Shown here piece after piece: positions 48,848-61,600 of a stretch of 64,000 nt of DNA (the first letter of the stretch is position 1; every line of letters starts with the position of its first letter). The DNA is taken from positions 35,284-99,283 of the forward strand of contig BCIH01000016.1 in assembly GCA_002897115.2 (NCBI GenBank), read 5' to 3'. The notes beneath the pieces are model-generated. The model had not been told where the DNA came from. It made no database searches and was given only the letters and a program-made list of their open reading frames with translations. The position numbers and the translations under genes were made by a program. The stretch is from Prototheca cutis (Eukaryota > Chlorophyta > Trebouxiophyceae > Chlorellales > Chlorellaceae).

Positions 48848-49913
48848 TTCCAGATCTTTCAGCAGCACGATGTGACTGGACAGCTGTTCAGGGAAACCGA
48901 GATTGGCCTGGGATATGGATGGCGCTGGATTTATGGCGATCGGTGAGTCGGCAACAGCACGGATGTTGGCGTCTAAATGGGACGGTCACCATTACGTCAA
49001 CCCCTGGCGCCGCTCCTCTCTCACAGCGCCCCAACCGCATACACATATGGCCTCACTGCACGCCTGTTTGTGAGAGAGATGCCCCTGTTGATGCGGAAGA
49101 AATGGCCTGGATGCTCATGCATTCTTCATGCTGACGACGCCTTGCAATGGCGCCGACAGCGACAAGATGACTCAAAGTGATTGGGGGGGATGGTCGGTCT
49201 GTGAGGAGCGGTTGCAGAGAGAGGAAAGTGGGACTTGCCCCACAGCCAGATTGACCTGAGACATGCCACAGCACGTGCATGAGGGGGTGAGAATTCACGG
49301 ACCAGACCCTCGTGGGAAGGCTGTCTTCAACCCCCCAGAAGGAAATCCGGGTGAGGCGGCAGGGTGAGGGGGTGAGGGTTGAGAGTGTGCAGAACGCGTC
49401 AGGGCGAAGAGGGAGCGATGTGCATGGCGTTTGATTGATTGCAAAAACAGGCCGCAACGGTAGCATGGCAGCACAAGGTCAATCCATTACCTGGCCAGGT
49501 GCATGCGCGCGGAGAATTCGACGGGTACATGTGAGGTGCAAGCGTGGGAAAAAAAGCAGTGCTGCCCTGAAATGCAGCAGTCCTGGACTGTGATGAGCGA
49601 GTCGATCCCTGAAACTCATCGGTCATCCATGTGAGGATATAGTTGTGCACGCACGCACGCACGCATGCAAGAGGCCTCTCGCAAATGTGCGCGTGCAAAG
49701 AAAGAGGGGGCGACGAAGAGATGAATGCCAGCGTCGGTGAGGGAACCTGAGATGGTGAGAGGGAGCTGTGGCGGCATGCGCCGGTCAGATTCGCATGTGC
49801 TCGGCACGCCATTCACCAAGAAAGAAAGAAAAGAAGGGTGGAGCACAACGATTTGGTGGGCAGGGTCAGCGATGGAGGGTCCTGCGGCCCCGTCCCAGCT
49901 CCTGAAGCATGTG
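48848..49913. other. Intergenic: Fe-SOD 5' flank and F-box/LRR 3' flank
   Basis: About 1.07 kb. No frame resembles a protein family. A short (GCAC)n run occurs near 49648-49668. The Fe-SOD promoter is expected at the left end. Confidence 0.5.
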
Positions 49914-52089
49914 CTAGAGTGCGGTGAAGTGGGGATTTTGGTCCCAGCCAATGTGCTCGACGTTGAACATGGGCATGTCATCCATGTTATAGGCCTGCTC
50001 GTTGGAACTCAGCCGACGACCGTGGCGCTTGAGCACTCGCTGGAGCCAGAGGTAGTCGCGGCCCCGAGGAAGAGGGACGCCGGCAGACGACGAGTGTGGC
50101 GGGTCTGTGCCGTGGGTCTGTCCAGAGGCAGCGCGGTCTGCAGCCTGGACCGTCCTGGAGGCACCAAGGTCGGCACCCTCCCTGGCGCCGCTCTCGCCGC
50201 CGCTGTCATCCTCGGCGTCCAGCAGGCAACTCGGCTGCGCCTGGCTCATGATGACCAGGGTCAAGTTGGGCAGCGTGCACAGCGCGTCGACATCTTTGCC
50301 GGTCAACTCCAGGGTCCAAGCCCGGTGACCCCCGCCGCTGAACCGCCCGCGCTGATTGGCAATGTGCAGCGTGCGCAGCGTGTGCGCGCCGTGCAGTTCC
50401 GGAGGGAACGCCGCAAAGCTGTTGAGTCCCAGGTGCAGGTATTGCAGGCAGGACAGCCAGGGCCCGGGGACGAGCTCCGTCAGCGCGTTGTTGTTCAGGG
50501 CCAGGCGGTGGAGCCCGGGCAGGTCACGCAGCGCGGCCGGAATTTTCTCCAGCCCCGCCCCCTGTAAAACATGCATGATCGGACCAGGCGACTCATTGAT
50601 TTATTTATGCATCGATGCAGTGATCGACCAATCGATTGATGTCTGGGTGGGGGGAGAGGTGCATGCATGGACGGACAGGTGCAACGTGGCAACCGCGCCC
50701 AAACAACAACCCTACCCCAAAATGCACCCGCAAAAACATCCAAAAACAGCAATTAACCAGCCAAACACGCAGTATACCTGGATGCGGAGGGATCGGAGCT
50801 TGCGGAAGGAGGCCAGCCAGGTCCAGTCCTGGGAGGGGTCGATGTTGTCAGGCCGGGCATGCCCTGCGATGACGAGCGACCGCAGCTCTGTCAGCGTGGA
50901 CGGGATGTGGAACGGAGGTGCCAGATCCAAGTACAGCGTGCGCAGCTCCACGAGGCGCTCGAGCCCCGCGGGCGGGCCCGGGGCGACGTCGACAGGCAGG
51001 CACAGGTCCCAGTATAGGTGTCGCAGTCTGGTCAGCCTGCCCAGCCAGGTGGGCGCAGTGCTGGCCGGCACACGCCGCAACTGAAATGTGGTTAAATTCA
51101 CCATGTTCCCCAGGCTGTCTGGCAGGGGGGCTGCCGGAGGCAGCGCGCTGCGGGTCGGCCAGGCGAGTGCCAGGTGGCGCAGCCCTGTCAGCATGGCCAA
51201 GCTGCTCGGCAGCTCGGGTGGTGGACTGCCCACGTCCAGCCGGAAAGCCAGCTGCAGCTGCTTCAGCGCGGGCGCGTGCGTCAGCGCCCGCACGCACGAC
51301 TCCACGTGCCACTCGGCCGCCCCCCCCCGGGCCAGGTGCACTGCCCGCAGCGCGCCCAACACGCCGGGTGTCCCAGCAAGCCGGTCAAACACGCGGTCCA
51401 GTTTCAGCTCGCCAAACAGGTGCAGCACCGTCAGGCACGGCGACTCCAAAATCATCTCAGCCAGCAAGTCTGACAGCCGCTCCAGCATCGCAGGGCTGAT
51501 GAACAGAGGGCTTACGTCAACCTCCAGCTCCTGCTTGGTAGTGCAGTGCAGTGCAGGGCGACAGGGGTTGTTGTGGAGGGTCGGTGCTGCATCGCATGCA
51601 TGCAAAACAGCGCGCTGAGAACCCGCACACTGTCGACGCAGGCCCTTGTGTGAGGTTGGTGCACAGGTCCCGGGGGGTTCTGCAGTGCGCCGCTCCCCTC
51701 CTCCCAATGCATGCGCGCACGCCAACGCTTTGCCAAAGGAGCGTCCTTAAACAATCAAACACGATCGACTTGATGTATATCACCCCAAAACGCACCCTGA
51801 CGTGCGCCTGGGCCCGCAGCTTGTACCAGCGGAGCATGGCCTCCGGCCGGAACGTGCCCTTGGGCACGATGCAGGCGTCCACGATGCGCACCCGCGAGTA
51901 AAACACCCGCGCGGCCCCGGGGCTCTTGGAAATTTTGTTCCATGCCTTGCAGACCAGGGGGACGACGGTGCGCAGGGGGTTGACACCCCCATACTCCCGC
52001 CAGACCTGCAGACCATCCGATGGTCCGCTTGCAAGGTAGGCTCGCCACAGAATCTCCACCGCCAACTTCTCCGGCAGCCGCTCAATCAT
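49914..52089 (-). CDS. F-box / leucine-rich repeat protein
   Basis: Likely substrate receptor of an SCF-type ubiquitin ligase. Three exons, 52089-51796, 51533-50778 and 50561-49914, all phase 0; about 565 aa. The N-terminus is an F-box (IERLPEKLAVEILWRA ... VVPLVCKAWNKISKSPGAAR), split by about 20 extra residues. At least ten leucine-rich repeats follow (for example LTGLRHLALAWP, LGRLTRLRHLYWDLCLPVD, LRDLPGLHRLALNNNALTEL, LSCLQYLHLGLNSFAAFPPE). The C-terminal 100 residues are polar and end NVEHIGWDQNPHFTAL. The substrate cannot be predicted. The F-box is divergent, so a non-SCF LRR role is possible. Confidence 0.8.
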
Positions 52090-53379
52090 GGGATAGACGA
52101 GCCCATCTAACCCCTATCCCCTGCCTCTGACGCTTCCGACACTACAGGCTCCGCAGGAGCAGGGCTGGCAGGGGCCTCCGTGCCCTCGCAATGCGGCCCA
52201 CACTTCGTGTGCGGAACGGGCAATTACAACACCAGCGGGGACCTCTGGACAGCTCGAGGGCCGGAATGTCGCCCCAATTGTCCACAGATTCCAAAGGAGA
52301 TCACATCCTTGCAACCGCAGGTGGGGTGAGCGCCTTACACCCCTCCCATCACCCCAGGAGAGACCAGTCGCCCTCGTCGCCCGGGACGAAACACCATGAG
52401 CGGCACCTTCGCACCAGCGCGCAAGGCTTGCTGAACGGTACGACGAACGCCAATTATCCCTGCATCATTTCTATATTACCACGGATCGTTTGATTCAAAA
52501 GTAGGCGAACTTGGTGTGGCCTAAAGGACGCGGGGCAGCTACCCTTCCGCTGCTTTGTCTTTGGACACACAGGCCCGATGATGTCCCCAGGGACCCAGGC
52601 TCCCCGCATCCAGCCAGTTGCAGAGGCACAATCACGGGACATCGATCGGTTTCAAAGAGGATGTAGATGATGGCTTCAGTTAGAGCCGATCAAATCCGTT
52701 GCTAGGAATTGGGCTGGAGGGTGTCGTCCATGTCACCGACGGGTACTGGCCTGAGCCCCGGGGAACCTTCCCTCGCAACAACCCTAATGGTGCGTTCTCA
52801 AGGGTTCGCGCTCATCTCTCTGCCGTCACCTCGACATGTGCACGTGTGCAATTGGAAATGTTTATGGAGATGAGCGTTTTCCACACCGGTCAGATCTGCG
52901 GATCAGTATAGTTTTGGATTTGTGCGCCATCCGGCCCGGTGAAACTTCCATGGTGCCAATTCCGCGACACCTGTATCGCGGGGGTGGTCTGCGCCCTCAT
53001 GGAAGGCCGTGGTTCAGTTCCTGGACTCTTTGCATGTCTACCCATGTTACACTCCAGAATTGCTGCGGCATAGACGCTGTTATGGGATGCCATGCCCTAG
53101 ACTTGCCTTTCCATGGGGGCAAGGGGTTGGTCCATGGGTACCGCCCATTTTAGAGTGGCTGAGGGCCAAACAAACGCTCTCCGGGCCGGCAGGAGCACAG
53201 AGGCGTCTGTCTGCCGATTATTGATGCCTACAGCAGACCATGGAGGGACAGCTGGGCTCCCAGGAACAAAGGGCAGGTGCATGCCTACAGAGTGCACAAA
53301 CCGACGACACGCGGCTCGAACTACGACGCTGCAGCCTGGTGTGGCCAAACGCCTCTAAACAGGAAAGATCTGTTTGTGT
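52090..53379. other. Intergenic: F-box/LRR 5' flank and NUP50 3' flank
   Basis: About 1.29 kb with no supportable gene. Base composition is closer to 50 percent GC than the neighbouring exons, and no repeat or RNA gene was recognised. Confidence 0.5.
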
Positions 53380-55607
53380 TCAGAAGCTCGTGCTCTTGGG
53401 TTTCTTGTACGTCTCCAGAGCCGCCAGGAATGCCGCGAGCACGTCTGGGTGCTTGATCCGAAGAGCAAATGTTGCCAGCTGCCCGTTTTTTGGCTCCAAG
53501 GCGGCGTCCTTGCTGGATTCTGGTGCCGTATCACTGGCTCCATCTGCACCCACCGCATTCACCACCGCAAACGTCGCACCCTGCACCATTGTAGTATCGG
53601 AAGGGAAAAAGTGCTTTTATGCATGTAGGTGTCTGCACATACACGCATGCATGCATGCATGCATGGAGTGGACGCAGGCAGTTCCCAGGAGACCCTCCCA
53701 ATGCCGCTGACCCACATCCCCCCTACAGCGATACCCTGGCAGTGCATCACAGGAACTCAGCCCACCATATCCATACGTGCATGCACCGTTCCTACCTTGC
53801 CGCCTTCCATCTTGGCCACGGGCATGTCGGCCCAGAGATTTGCGTTCATAAGCAAGCGCAGGTTGCCCTTCTGTCGCATTACCAACCGTGCCTGCTGTGG
53901 CTCTTCGGCGGAGACAAGCACCCGGACCTCGCCGGCGCCACGCTCGCGCCATTGCTTGGCAGCATCGAACTCAAACAGGACGCCTTCGCCTATGTGGAAG
54001 GGGTTTTTTTTTGGGGGGGGGGGGGGGGGTTTTCAGCTCTCGGGGACCAGCCGGCGGCACGAGCCATGCAGACTGCACCACCCTAACAACCGACAATCTC
54101 ACCGGAGAAGACCAGGCTCTCGGTCTCCTCCCCAGTCGCCTGCGGCGCCTCTGCAGACGAAACGTGGGCGGAGGGCCGATGGAGGCTTGTGTGCAGACTT
54201 GCAAACGGTGTGTCATACAGGCAGTCACAGCTGCTCAGAACCCTGCCCCATGCCCCATAACATGTCTAAGGTAAGTCACACACACCCAGTCATCAGGGTT
54301 CGAAATGTCATTGGCTGTCCTCTCAAGTACCCCCCCCCCCCCCGGCCCCAACCCCCCACCTCCCTTATTGCACGGGTCTCCTCACCTGGAGCGACACTGC
54401 CGGCAAGTCCGCCCAGCTGTGCGCCAGCTTCCGTCGGTGGAGACAGCACCGGAGCGTCCGCTGGGGGCTTGAAGCTAAAGGCCGGCGCTGCAGCACCAGC
54501 CGAGAAGCTGAACAGCGGCGCAGAGCTCGCCGCGTTGCCGTCTTTGTCTGCTCCGGCATTGCCAGTGGCGGCCGCTCCGCCGAATGAGAACGCGGCAGGT
54601 GCGCCCTTGCTTGCTGTGGGTATTTATGGGAAAGGGGGGAGGGCAATTCCCCTGGTTCATAGAGATTTCAATGCAGCGCATGAAGCCTGTGCAAAAAGCA
54701 GCCAATCCCCGAATCCAGGCGCCACACCCGGCGGTCGTACCGCACCACGACGCCAAGCAACCGACTGGCCGACGCCGTACCCTGGACCTACCGAGTGAGC
54801 CAAATCCGCCGCCCTGGCCTCCTGAAGACAAGCCGCCAAACAGGGGAGTGCTGCCGGAGAGCACCGCAAACCCTCCCAGCATCGGCGCCTTTGTTGCTGC
54901 CTCAGCAGCCGTCGCCGCCGCAGGTCCGTCGTCACGAGAGGCCGGCGTGTCGCCTGGTGCCACTTCCTTCCCATTTGCAGCCTGCACAGCAGAGTCGTCG
55001 GCCTTGGTCTCTGCCTCTCCGGCATCCGATGCGGCCTCATGTGCAGCTGCGGCCTTGTCCTGCACGGCATCTGTTGGCGCTCCAGCGCCTTGCTTGGGTG
55101 CTGGCTCTGGTGCATGGGCATCACCAGCGGGGGCAGTCTTGTCAGCCGGGGACGCTGATGCCTCAGGCACTGCAGGCTTGGACGCAGTCAGCTGAATCCC
55201 AGCAAACGGATTGGCTGCGCCGGGCTTGGCATCCCCCGCGGACAGCTGAATGCCAGAGAAGGGGTTGGCAGCGGCTGGGGCAGCCGTCGGCGCGGCCTTT
55301 GGCTGGCCGGAGCGCCTGGCCCTGACGATTCTGCGCTGTTTCAACACGTCCTCCGAGGCTCTTGCGAATGTTCCCTGCTCCTCCTGCGGTTGTGGGTCCG
55401 AGGTGGCAAGACACATGAGCAGATGCCTCGTCCACTGGGCTCCGCTCGACACGAATCATCATCGGAGCAGGGCCAGGTCGGCATGGGCATCACGCCACAC
55501 ACCTGGTCTCCTCCAGAATCGCTCTCATCATCCTTCGTGATCTGGCGATCCGATCCTCTCTTCTTGGCCGCCGGCTCCAAATGGTCTGTCGGGCGTGCCT
55601 CCGGCAT
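53380..55607 (-). CDS. NUP50-like nucleoporin with C-terminal Ran-binding domain
   Basis: Nuclear-basket nucleoporin assisting importin-alpha cargo release and Ran recycling. Six exons: 55607-55503, 55383-54792, 54613-54386, 54150-54103, 53989-53796, 53580-53380, with phases 0, 1, 1, 1, 0. The N-terminal importin-binding part reads PAAKKRGSDRQITKDDES then GTFARASEDVLKQRRIVRAR, the NUP50 signature. NPFSGIQL and NPFAGIQL are FxFG-like repeats typical of plant NUP50. A long acidic Ala/Pro-rich linker contains LFGGL, FSFGG, LFSF and FSFK. The C-terminal Ran-binding (RanBP1-type) domain has ETESLVFSGEGVLFEFD, KQWRERGAGEVRVLV, ARLVMRQKGNLRLLMNANLW and GQLATFALRIKHPDVLAAFL. Length is about 455 aa, ordinary for the family. 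One intron (near 54.0 kb) has a G/T homopolymer pair. Confidence 0.92.
53641..53664. repeat. (GCAT)n microsatellite in NUP50 intron
   Basis: About five GCAT units in the intron between the last two exons. Confidence 0.8.
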
Positions 55608-56390
55608 TGCACACTCTCTACAGCGGCCTCACCTGCCCGCGGGACGCTTCACAAGCGTCGATAAAGCACTGTTTTCAATGGTTTCTTGTCGTTGTTGTCC
55701 TGGATCTTAGCTGCCCATCATGTAGGCTGCCAACCCCCACGAGCGAACCGGGGCGGTGGATCAGATGCCGCATTTTTTTCTGCTGATGGAGCGCCTGGGC
55801 CCACTCTCGCTTAGCTTCCTGGCTGCAACGGCGCATTCACACAGCGAAAAATCAAAGAAAGGGAAGGAGAGTCTCTTAAAATTTATGCAGGGGAGCGCCC
55901 ATAACACTCCAAGGCGAGAAAATTTCAGTCAGTGCCGCAGAGTCCTGCACCGAAGTACCATGCAGGGCCAAAATAATGCAACCAGCTCAGCCAGCAACAG
56001 CAGCACATCACCCTGGGGGTTGCTGGGCATCACTGATGGCCGAAAATTTTCACTCTGCGGGGCAACAGGAAGGTGGACCACCTCAATGATGGGCCACCGA
56101 GTTGCAACAAGCGTCGTGCCAGGGTCAATTTGCAGGACTTTCTAAAACCTCCTTGCACGACCTGTCCTGCTGCCAAGAAGGAACCCAACCCATTCTCTGA
56201 GCGGCATGGCCGGGGAATGTGGTCCAACGGGCATTTTGTTTGGGAGACATGCCCTTGCTGTGCAGTTGGGAGTCGACGAATCTCGAGAAAATTTCATCAT
56301 TTTCTGCTGGTAATGGACAGAAGCAAAGGCATTCGCACATACATGCAAGCAGAATCATCTATACGAAAAAGGACGGTGCACAGCACCACA
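55608..56390. other. Intergenic: NUP50 5' flank and NUDIX 3' flank
   Basis: About 780 bp, no supportable coding frame. The part at 55.84-55.93 kb is A-rich. NUP50 promoter expected. Confidence 0.5.
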
Positions 56391-57490
56391 TCACCCTGCG
56401 ACCTGGATCGAGTCTGCCTGCGCCCCAGCCGCGGCAGGTCCGGCCGGCGGCGCTGGTGGCTGCCCGGTAGCGGGGCCGCCCCCCGCGGCCGCGGCGCCCT
56501 GCCAGCCGCCACCCAGCACGGCGCCCTGCGCTGAACACGCCAGTTCCGCATCGTGCCAGCCATGCGAGGCGGCAAACGCCAGCAATGCCGTGCGCATCCA
56601 GTCGTACCGGCAGTGGAGCAGCGCCGTGCGCAGCGACACCCAGACCCGCTCGCGCTCGTGGGCTTCGGGCCACCGCGCCAGCTCCTCTGCAACTGTCATC
56701 ACAAACATGTAGGCAGCACAGCGCTTGTGCACACCCCCAGCGTCGGGTTTGCTCGAGGAAAACTCGTACCGTCCCAGGCACGGGAGCTGGGGGTGGTGGT
56801 GACGAGGGACAGTAAGGAACTGACATGGGTGGGCATGCATGGGGCGACGCAATGGGAACATGCCATCCATCTCCCCCTGCTTCAGACAACTGCTACCAAC
56901 CCCCACAGCCACAGCCACACCACAGAAAACACACCTCGAGTTGACCCCTGACGCCGGCCTCTTCAATGGTCTCCCGCCGAGCAGCGTCTTCCAGGCTCTC
57001 GTCCGACTCCCAGCCACCCTGCAGGCAGGCGGCGTGGAGGCCGTCGATGAGCATGCGGCGCGGAGACCATGGGTTGGGCGGCCCGGGGCTGTGAAGAAAG
57101 GAGCACGACCCCTGGAACCAAAATCTGCCTCGCAGACCACTCTAGACGACACCACACACCTTTGGAAGCGCATAGCCCTTGCCGCCACGGCTCGAGACCA
57201 TCAAGATTTGCACAGTCTCCTGGCTGTGGAGCGATGACGTCCAGCGGATGGGGATACATCTGGCGGAAGAGAAAGGGGCCCAATGCCAATTGAGCACGGT
57301 GGCCTTGAAAATGCACGGTAGGTACAGTCCCCGACGGCAAGCCCTGCCCATCGGTTACGACATGCAGCAGCATCGCAACATGTGCAGATAAAGCAACATA
57401 CACGGTGTGCCGTGATGCCGCTCCGTCACCAGAGCAGCCAGCCAGCCCAGAGTCCTCACCCTGCCACGAGGCGCTCGCCGTCGGCTCCAT
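56391..57490 (-). CDS. NUDIX hydrolase, diphosphoinositol polyphosphate phosphohydrolase type
   Basis: Probably removes beta-phosphate from inositol pyrophosphates or dinucleoside polyphosphates. Four exons: 57490-57402, 57259-57160, 57018-56935, 56786-56391, phases 2, 0, 0; about 222 aa. The fold starts at TVCIPIRW and ILMVSSRGGKGYALPKGG, then the NUDIX box GGWESDESLEDAARRETIEE followed by AGV, fitting Gx5Ex7REUxEExGU. After it come LPCLGRYEFSSSK, HKRCAAYMFVMTVAEELARW and the C-terminal CRYDWMRTALLAF, all characteristic of plant NUDT12/13-like enzymes. The last 60 residues are an Ala/Gly/Pro-rich extension. The first intron was placed to make the phase fit (donor GTATGT at 57401); the N-terminal 30 residues are therefore less certain. 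Confidence 0.9.
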
Positions 57491-58622
57491 ATCTCTGTCG
57501 CTCACGGCCCTGGCGAGCTGTCAGGAGTGGGGGGTGCCCGATCAGCAGCGGCATGTCGGTAGGAACCCTCGCCAGTCAGCGGGACGCCTCCTGATCAGCT
57601 GCTTACAACAGGCTCCATGGTTGCCCAAGCTCTCCTCAACAATGGGGACCTCTTTCCGCTGGGTGCAAGTCCCAGCGGAGGGACCAGCGGAGCAAAAGCC
57701 GGCGCGGCGCTGAGCACTGGTCCTCGCAGGGTATCCGTCCCGCAGGCCGACAACCCGTCCCTGCGCCTCGCAAGGCGGCCGTCCCCCAAGGGATGTCAGC
57801 TGCAGCCTCGCCTCGCGGGCAACGCGTCGCGCGCACCGCAATGCGCTCACAGCCCTTTCGAAATGATTGGATCCCAAATTTGAAGCCAAATCAGTGGAGT
57901 CTGCACTAAACGGTGGCTGGTCTGTCGAATGTGGGCGTCGACCCTTGCCCCAGAAGGCAAAAGTCCGCAGGTGGTGAGGCTCTCGTGAAGGTAGATTCCT
58001 TCTTTCCACGTGCCTGGACAAAGTGTGCGAAGTGGGGCAGAGCGCAGCTGGCACGCTCACTTTCTCGTCGTCCTAGATGGCAGAGAAATTCCGTTCCGTT
58101 TCCCTGTGCTTCTGTGGCATTCTAACTTTGCGAACTGGGTGTTTTTTTGTGTGAGCGACCTAGCACCGAAGCCGTGCGGAGCTCTGCCGGACCCCGCACG
58201 CGAGCCCTTAGAGCAGGTCTGGGGACCGGGGCGGTGGCACGTCGGCTGATCCCAATCCAGGCCCGACACGGAGGAAGGCTGAATACACGGATTGGGATCG
58301 TTTGAGGACAAAGTGAGTGGCCGTATCCGTGTGGATGGCGATTCGGCAGAGGTTTCTGGTGGGGCCCTGGTCCCTCCTTTCCGCGCAGTTCCATCCCGAT
58401 TGCACCCATGTGGCGTGGCGTGAATGTCCTGCGGATGCCATGACTGGGATGGGTCTTCTCTGCATATCACATGTGGATCTGCACAAGTGGGTTGGCTGCT
58501 CCGTCTGGGGCCCTCCCGGGCACGCTCGGCGCGGATGCCTTGGCACTCCCATGCCAGCTGCGCCATGTCAGAGCCCGCGATCTTCTCCTTGGATATTGCA
58601 GAAGCATGAGCACTCGTCCAGA
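57491..58622. other. Divergent intergenic region between NUDIX (-) and LIN9/ALY (+)
   Basis: About 1.13 kb. Probably both promoters and 5' UTRs. A 275-codon antisense frame overlaps it but is not protein-like. Confidence 0.5.
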
Positions 58623-61600
58623 ATGACCTCTGGAACCAGACCGCCCACCGCCTGGGCGGTGGACGAGACCCGGCGGTTTTTCCGAGCCTTCCACAAGCAT
58701 GGCACGGAGTTCGACAAGGTGGGTCAGCTGGCCAGCTGCGTTTTCTCGATGCCCACGCTGCTTGACAGGGCACATGAAGCGCTGGGTCAATGGGGTGGGG
58801 CGATTGGGACAGCTTGTTGTTGAAAGAGATTGCCAAACACGTGAGGCATGCCTGCCTGTCCACTGCTACCCAACGTGGGGCCATCTGTGCCGGGACCCCC
58901 CGAGCTAAAACGCGTACCCAGAACGAATGCTCGTTCCCCTCCTATCAAATGCAGGTCTCCCGTGCCGTGGGCAGCGGGCGGGGCGCAGAGCAGTGCGAGT
59001 CCCTGTATCGTCAGCACCAGGCATATTTGTCCCTAGACAAGAAGTTTCAGTCGGAGGTGGCCTTCATTGCCATGGTGCAAGATGCCAGCCAGCACCTGCT
59101 CAAGGTAACGGGGATGGCGGTCCATTAAGGGGGAGAGAGGCGGCCTGGATCGTCGGGAACAAAGGCATGGAGGCACAGTCCCTCGGGACATCTGTGCATG
59201 GCCCTCTGCTTCGGCGTGCACACTCACGCACGTGGACATGTGATCATGCTCAAATAAACCGCCATTTTCAGATGGAGGAGCAGGACAACGCACAGACCAA
59301 TGGTGAGGGCGGCTCGCTGCGCCAAGGCAGCGCGGGCACATCTGAGGGCGGCGGGCCGGCCGCTGGGGCGGCGGCCGACAGCTCTGGAAATGGTGGGGTG
59401 AGGGACGGTGGCGGGGCGGGCCCGGCCACGTCCGAGGGCGCCAGCGCCGCCGACAACACCGCTGGCACGGGTGGTCCCGTGCGGACGCTGGCTTCGACCC
59501 GGGCTCGGCGCACGCCCCGGCCGTCCTCTGCGGCGGCTGCGGCGGCCGCAACTGCCGCGCGCACGCCTCAGCGCGAGAGCAGCCGGCCTCCCGCCAGCGC
59601 ACGGACGCCGGCAAGCTCCACCAAGCGTCCCCGGGCACCTCGCACCGGCGACGGCATCTACGACTACTACGACGCCGACGGACCGGGGCCCGGAGCCGAG
59701 TCGGCGCGCAAGCGTCGCTCCGGACCGGGGTTGGGTCACCAGCAGAAACGTCTGGACTTTGAGGGCGTGGCATTGGGGGGTACTGGCGTCGGTGGCGGCG
59801 GCGCGCGACGGGAAGCCGCCGACGAGATGGGTGGCATCGATGCCCTGCTGACCCTGGCGTTGGTAGGCGCCGAGTCCCAGGCGGAGGGCGCCGGTTCGCT
59901 GTTTGACCACGGCGGTGCCGATGGTGAAGGTTTTCACGGCGGTGCTGGTGGCGGCCATGGAGAAGAGGAGGAACTCGAGGAGGATGAGGAGGAAGCAGAC
60001 GCAGGTGCCATCGAGGACCAGGGCGACAGCACGGACGAGGATTACCTATCGGCAGGCGAGCGCCGCCGTGCCGCACGCTCGCGATCGGGTGCTGGAACTG
60101 GTCAAGGAGGCCGTGCCACAGCCGCGCGTCGCGCGTCCACGTCCAACTCTGCCGGCGGCGGTGGGCGTCGCACACCGGGGTCAACACCGCAGCGCCCTCG
60201 CAGCCGCGGGGCTATGCAGGCTGCCGCCCCCGGGGGGATCCTCGATGGTGTGGGCGCTTCGACGCCGCAGCGCCCATTCTCGACGCCCGGGGCCATGCTG
60301 GCATCGCCGGGCCTGCTGTCTGGGGCGGCAGCGGCGGGTGGTGGGTCAGGCACGGGGTCGCCGTCCCCGGGCTGGATGGCTGCAGCGGAAACCGACCTCC
60401 TGGGAGGAAACGGCGACTTGAGCAACCTGCCAGACCTGGGCTACCTGACATCGCCGGGCCTGGCTCCCGGGTTTGCCGCGGGCGGCGCGCCGTCCCCCGC
60501 GCGGCCGATGCCCCGGCTCCGTCGCCGGAAATTTGCACCCGAGCGCAGTCCGCCCCTGGTCTCGCCCATCAAGGCTCTGTATGCGAGACGGCACTCCCTG
60601 GGGGCCGGAGGTGCGGGCCCGGCTGCAGGGCTGCTGGGCCCCGCGGGTGTCGCCCTGGCCGCAGGGAGTGGGAGTGCTGGCGGTGGGGTTGCGGGTGGCG
60701 TGCCCCCTCCTCCTCCGCACGTGGGCGCTGCCATTGGCGGCCCTGGCACCACCACCACGTCGGCAACAGCTTCATTGGGCGGCCTGGACAGCGGTGCATC
60801 GCGGCTGCAGGTCGGTGTTGGAGGAGGTGCCACCGGCCCCCGCCCAGGCACCAGCGATGCAAGCATTCCCTTGCCACCGGCGATGACGCCTGCGGAGGCG
60901 GAGCTGCGGCATGCACTGACTTCACGAGCCCGGCGCTGGTGCGTGCACGAATTTCTGTACTCTGCGCTGGACCGTGGGTGGGCGGGCGACGGCGGCGCCG
61001 ACGCTTCAAGGGCGCTGTTGCGAGCCGTGGGGTTGCCACAGGATGCCTTGCTGACGCGGGGCGAGTGGGCTGCGTTGCGTGCTGGACTGGGCCGCCCGCG
61101 GCGCCTGAGCCTGGCGTTTCTGCACGAACAGCGCGCCGAACTGGAAGCCTGGCGCGAACGCGTCCGTGACGCAGACGCCGCGGTCTCTGGCGGCGGCGCG
61201 GCTACTACAGGGCTGGATTCGCGGATGCAAGGGTCCACCAGTATCACTGGACATGGCGGGACGCTGCAGCAGCAGCATTCGGCGCCAGCAGTTGGCAGTT
61301 ATGCCGATGCCCAACAAACCTCAAAATCTTCTGGTGGCCCAGCGACCCTGCAACCATCCACCACAACCACCGCCACAAAGCCCGGCACCCTTTTACCGCG
61401 GCCGTTGTTTGTGGGTCAGCGCGTCATTGCGCGGCACCCTGCCACGCGACAGCTGCACGACGGCGCGGTGCTCACGGTCGGACGCGGGACGGCGCGTGTG
61501 CAATTTGACCGGCGCGAACTGGGTGTCGAAATGGTGCGTGATACCGACGTCGCGCCCGTGGACCCGGCTGAGAACCTGCCGCCCGAAGAGGGCAGTGGTG

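Noticed and set aside
58057..58884. 275-codon minus-strand frame over the NUDIX-LIN9 interval
   Set aside because: Composition is not protein-like (Pro/Ser/Cys/Arg mix, no motif) and it is antisense to LIN9 exons.
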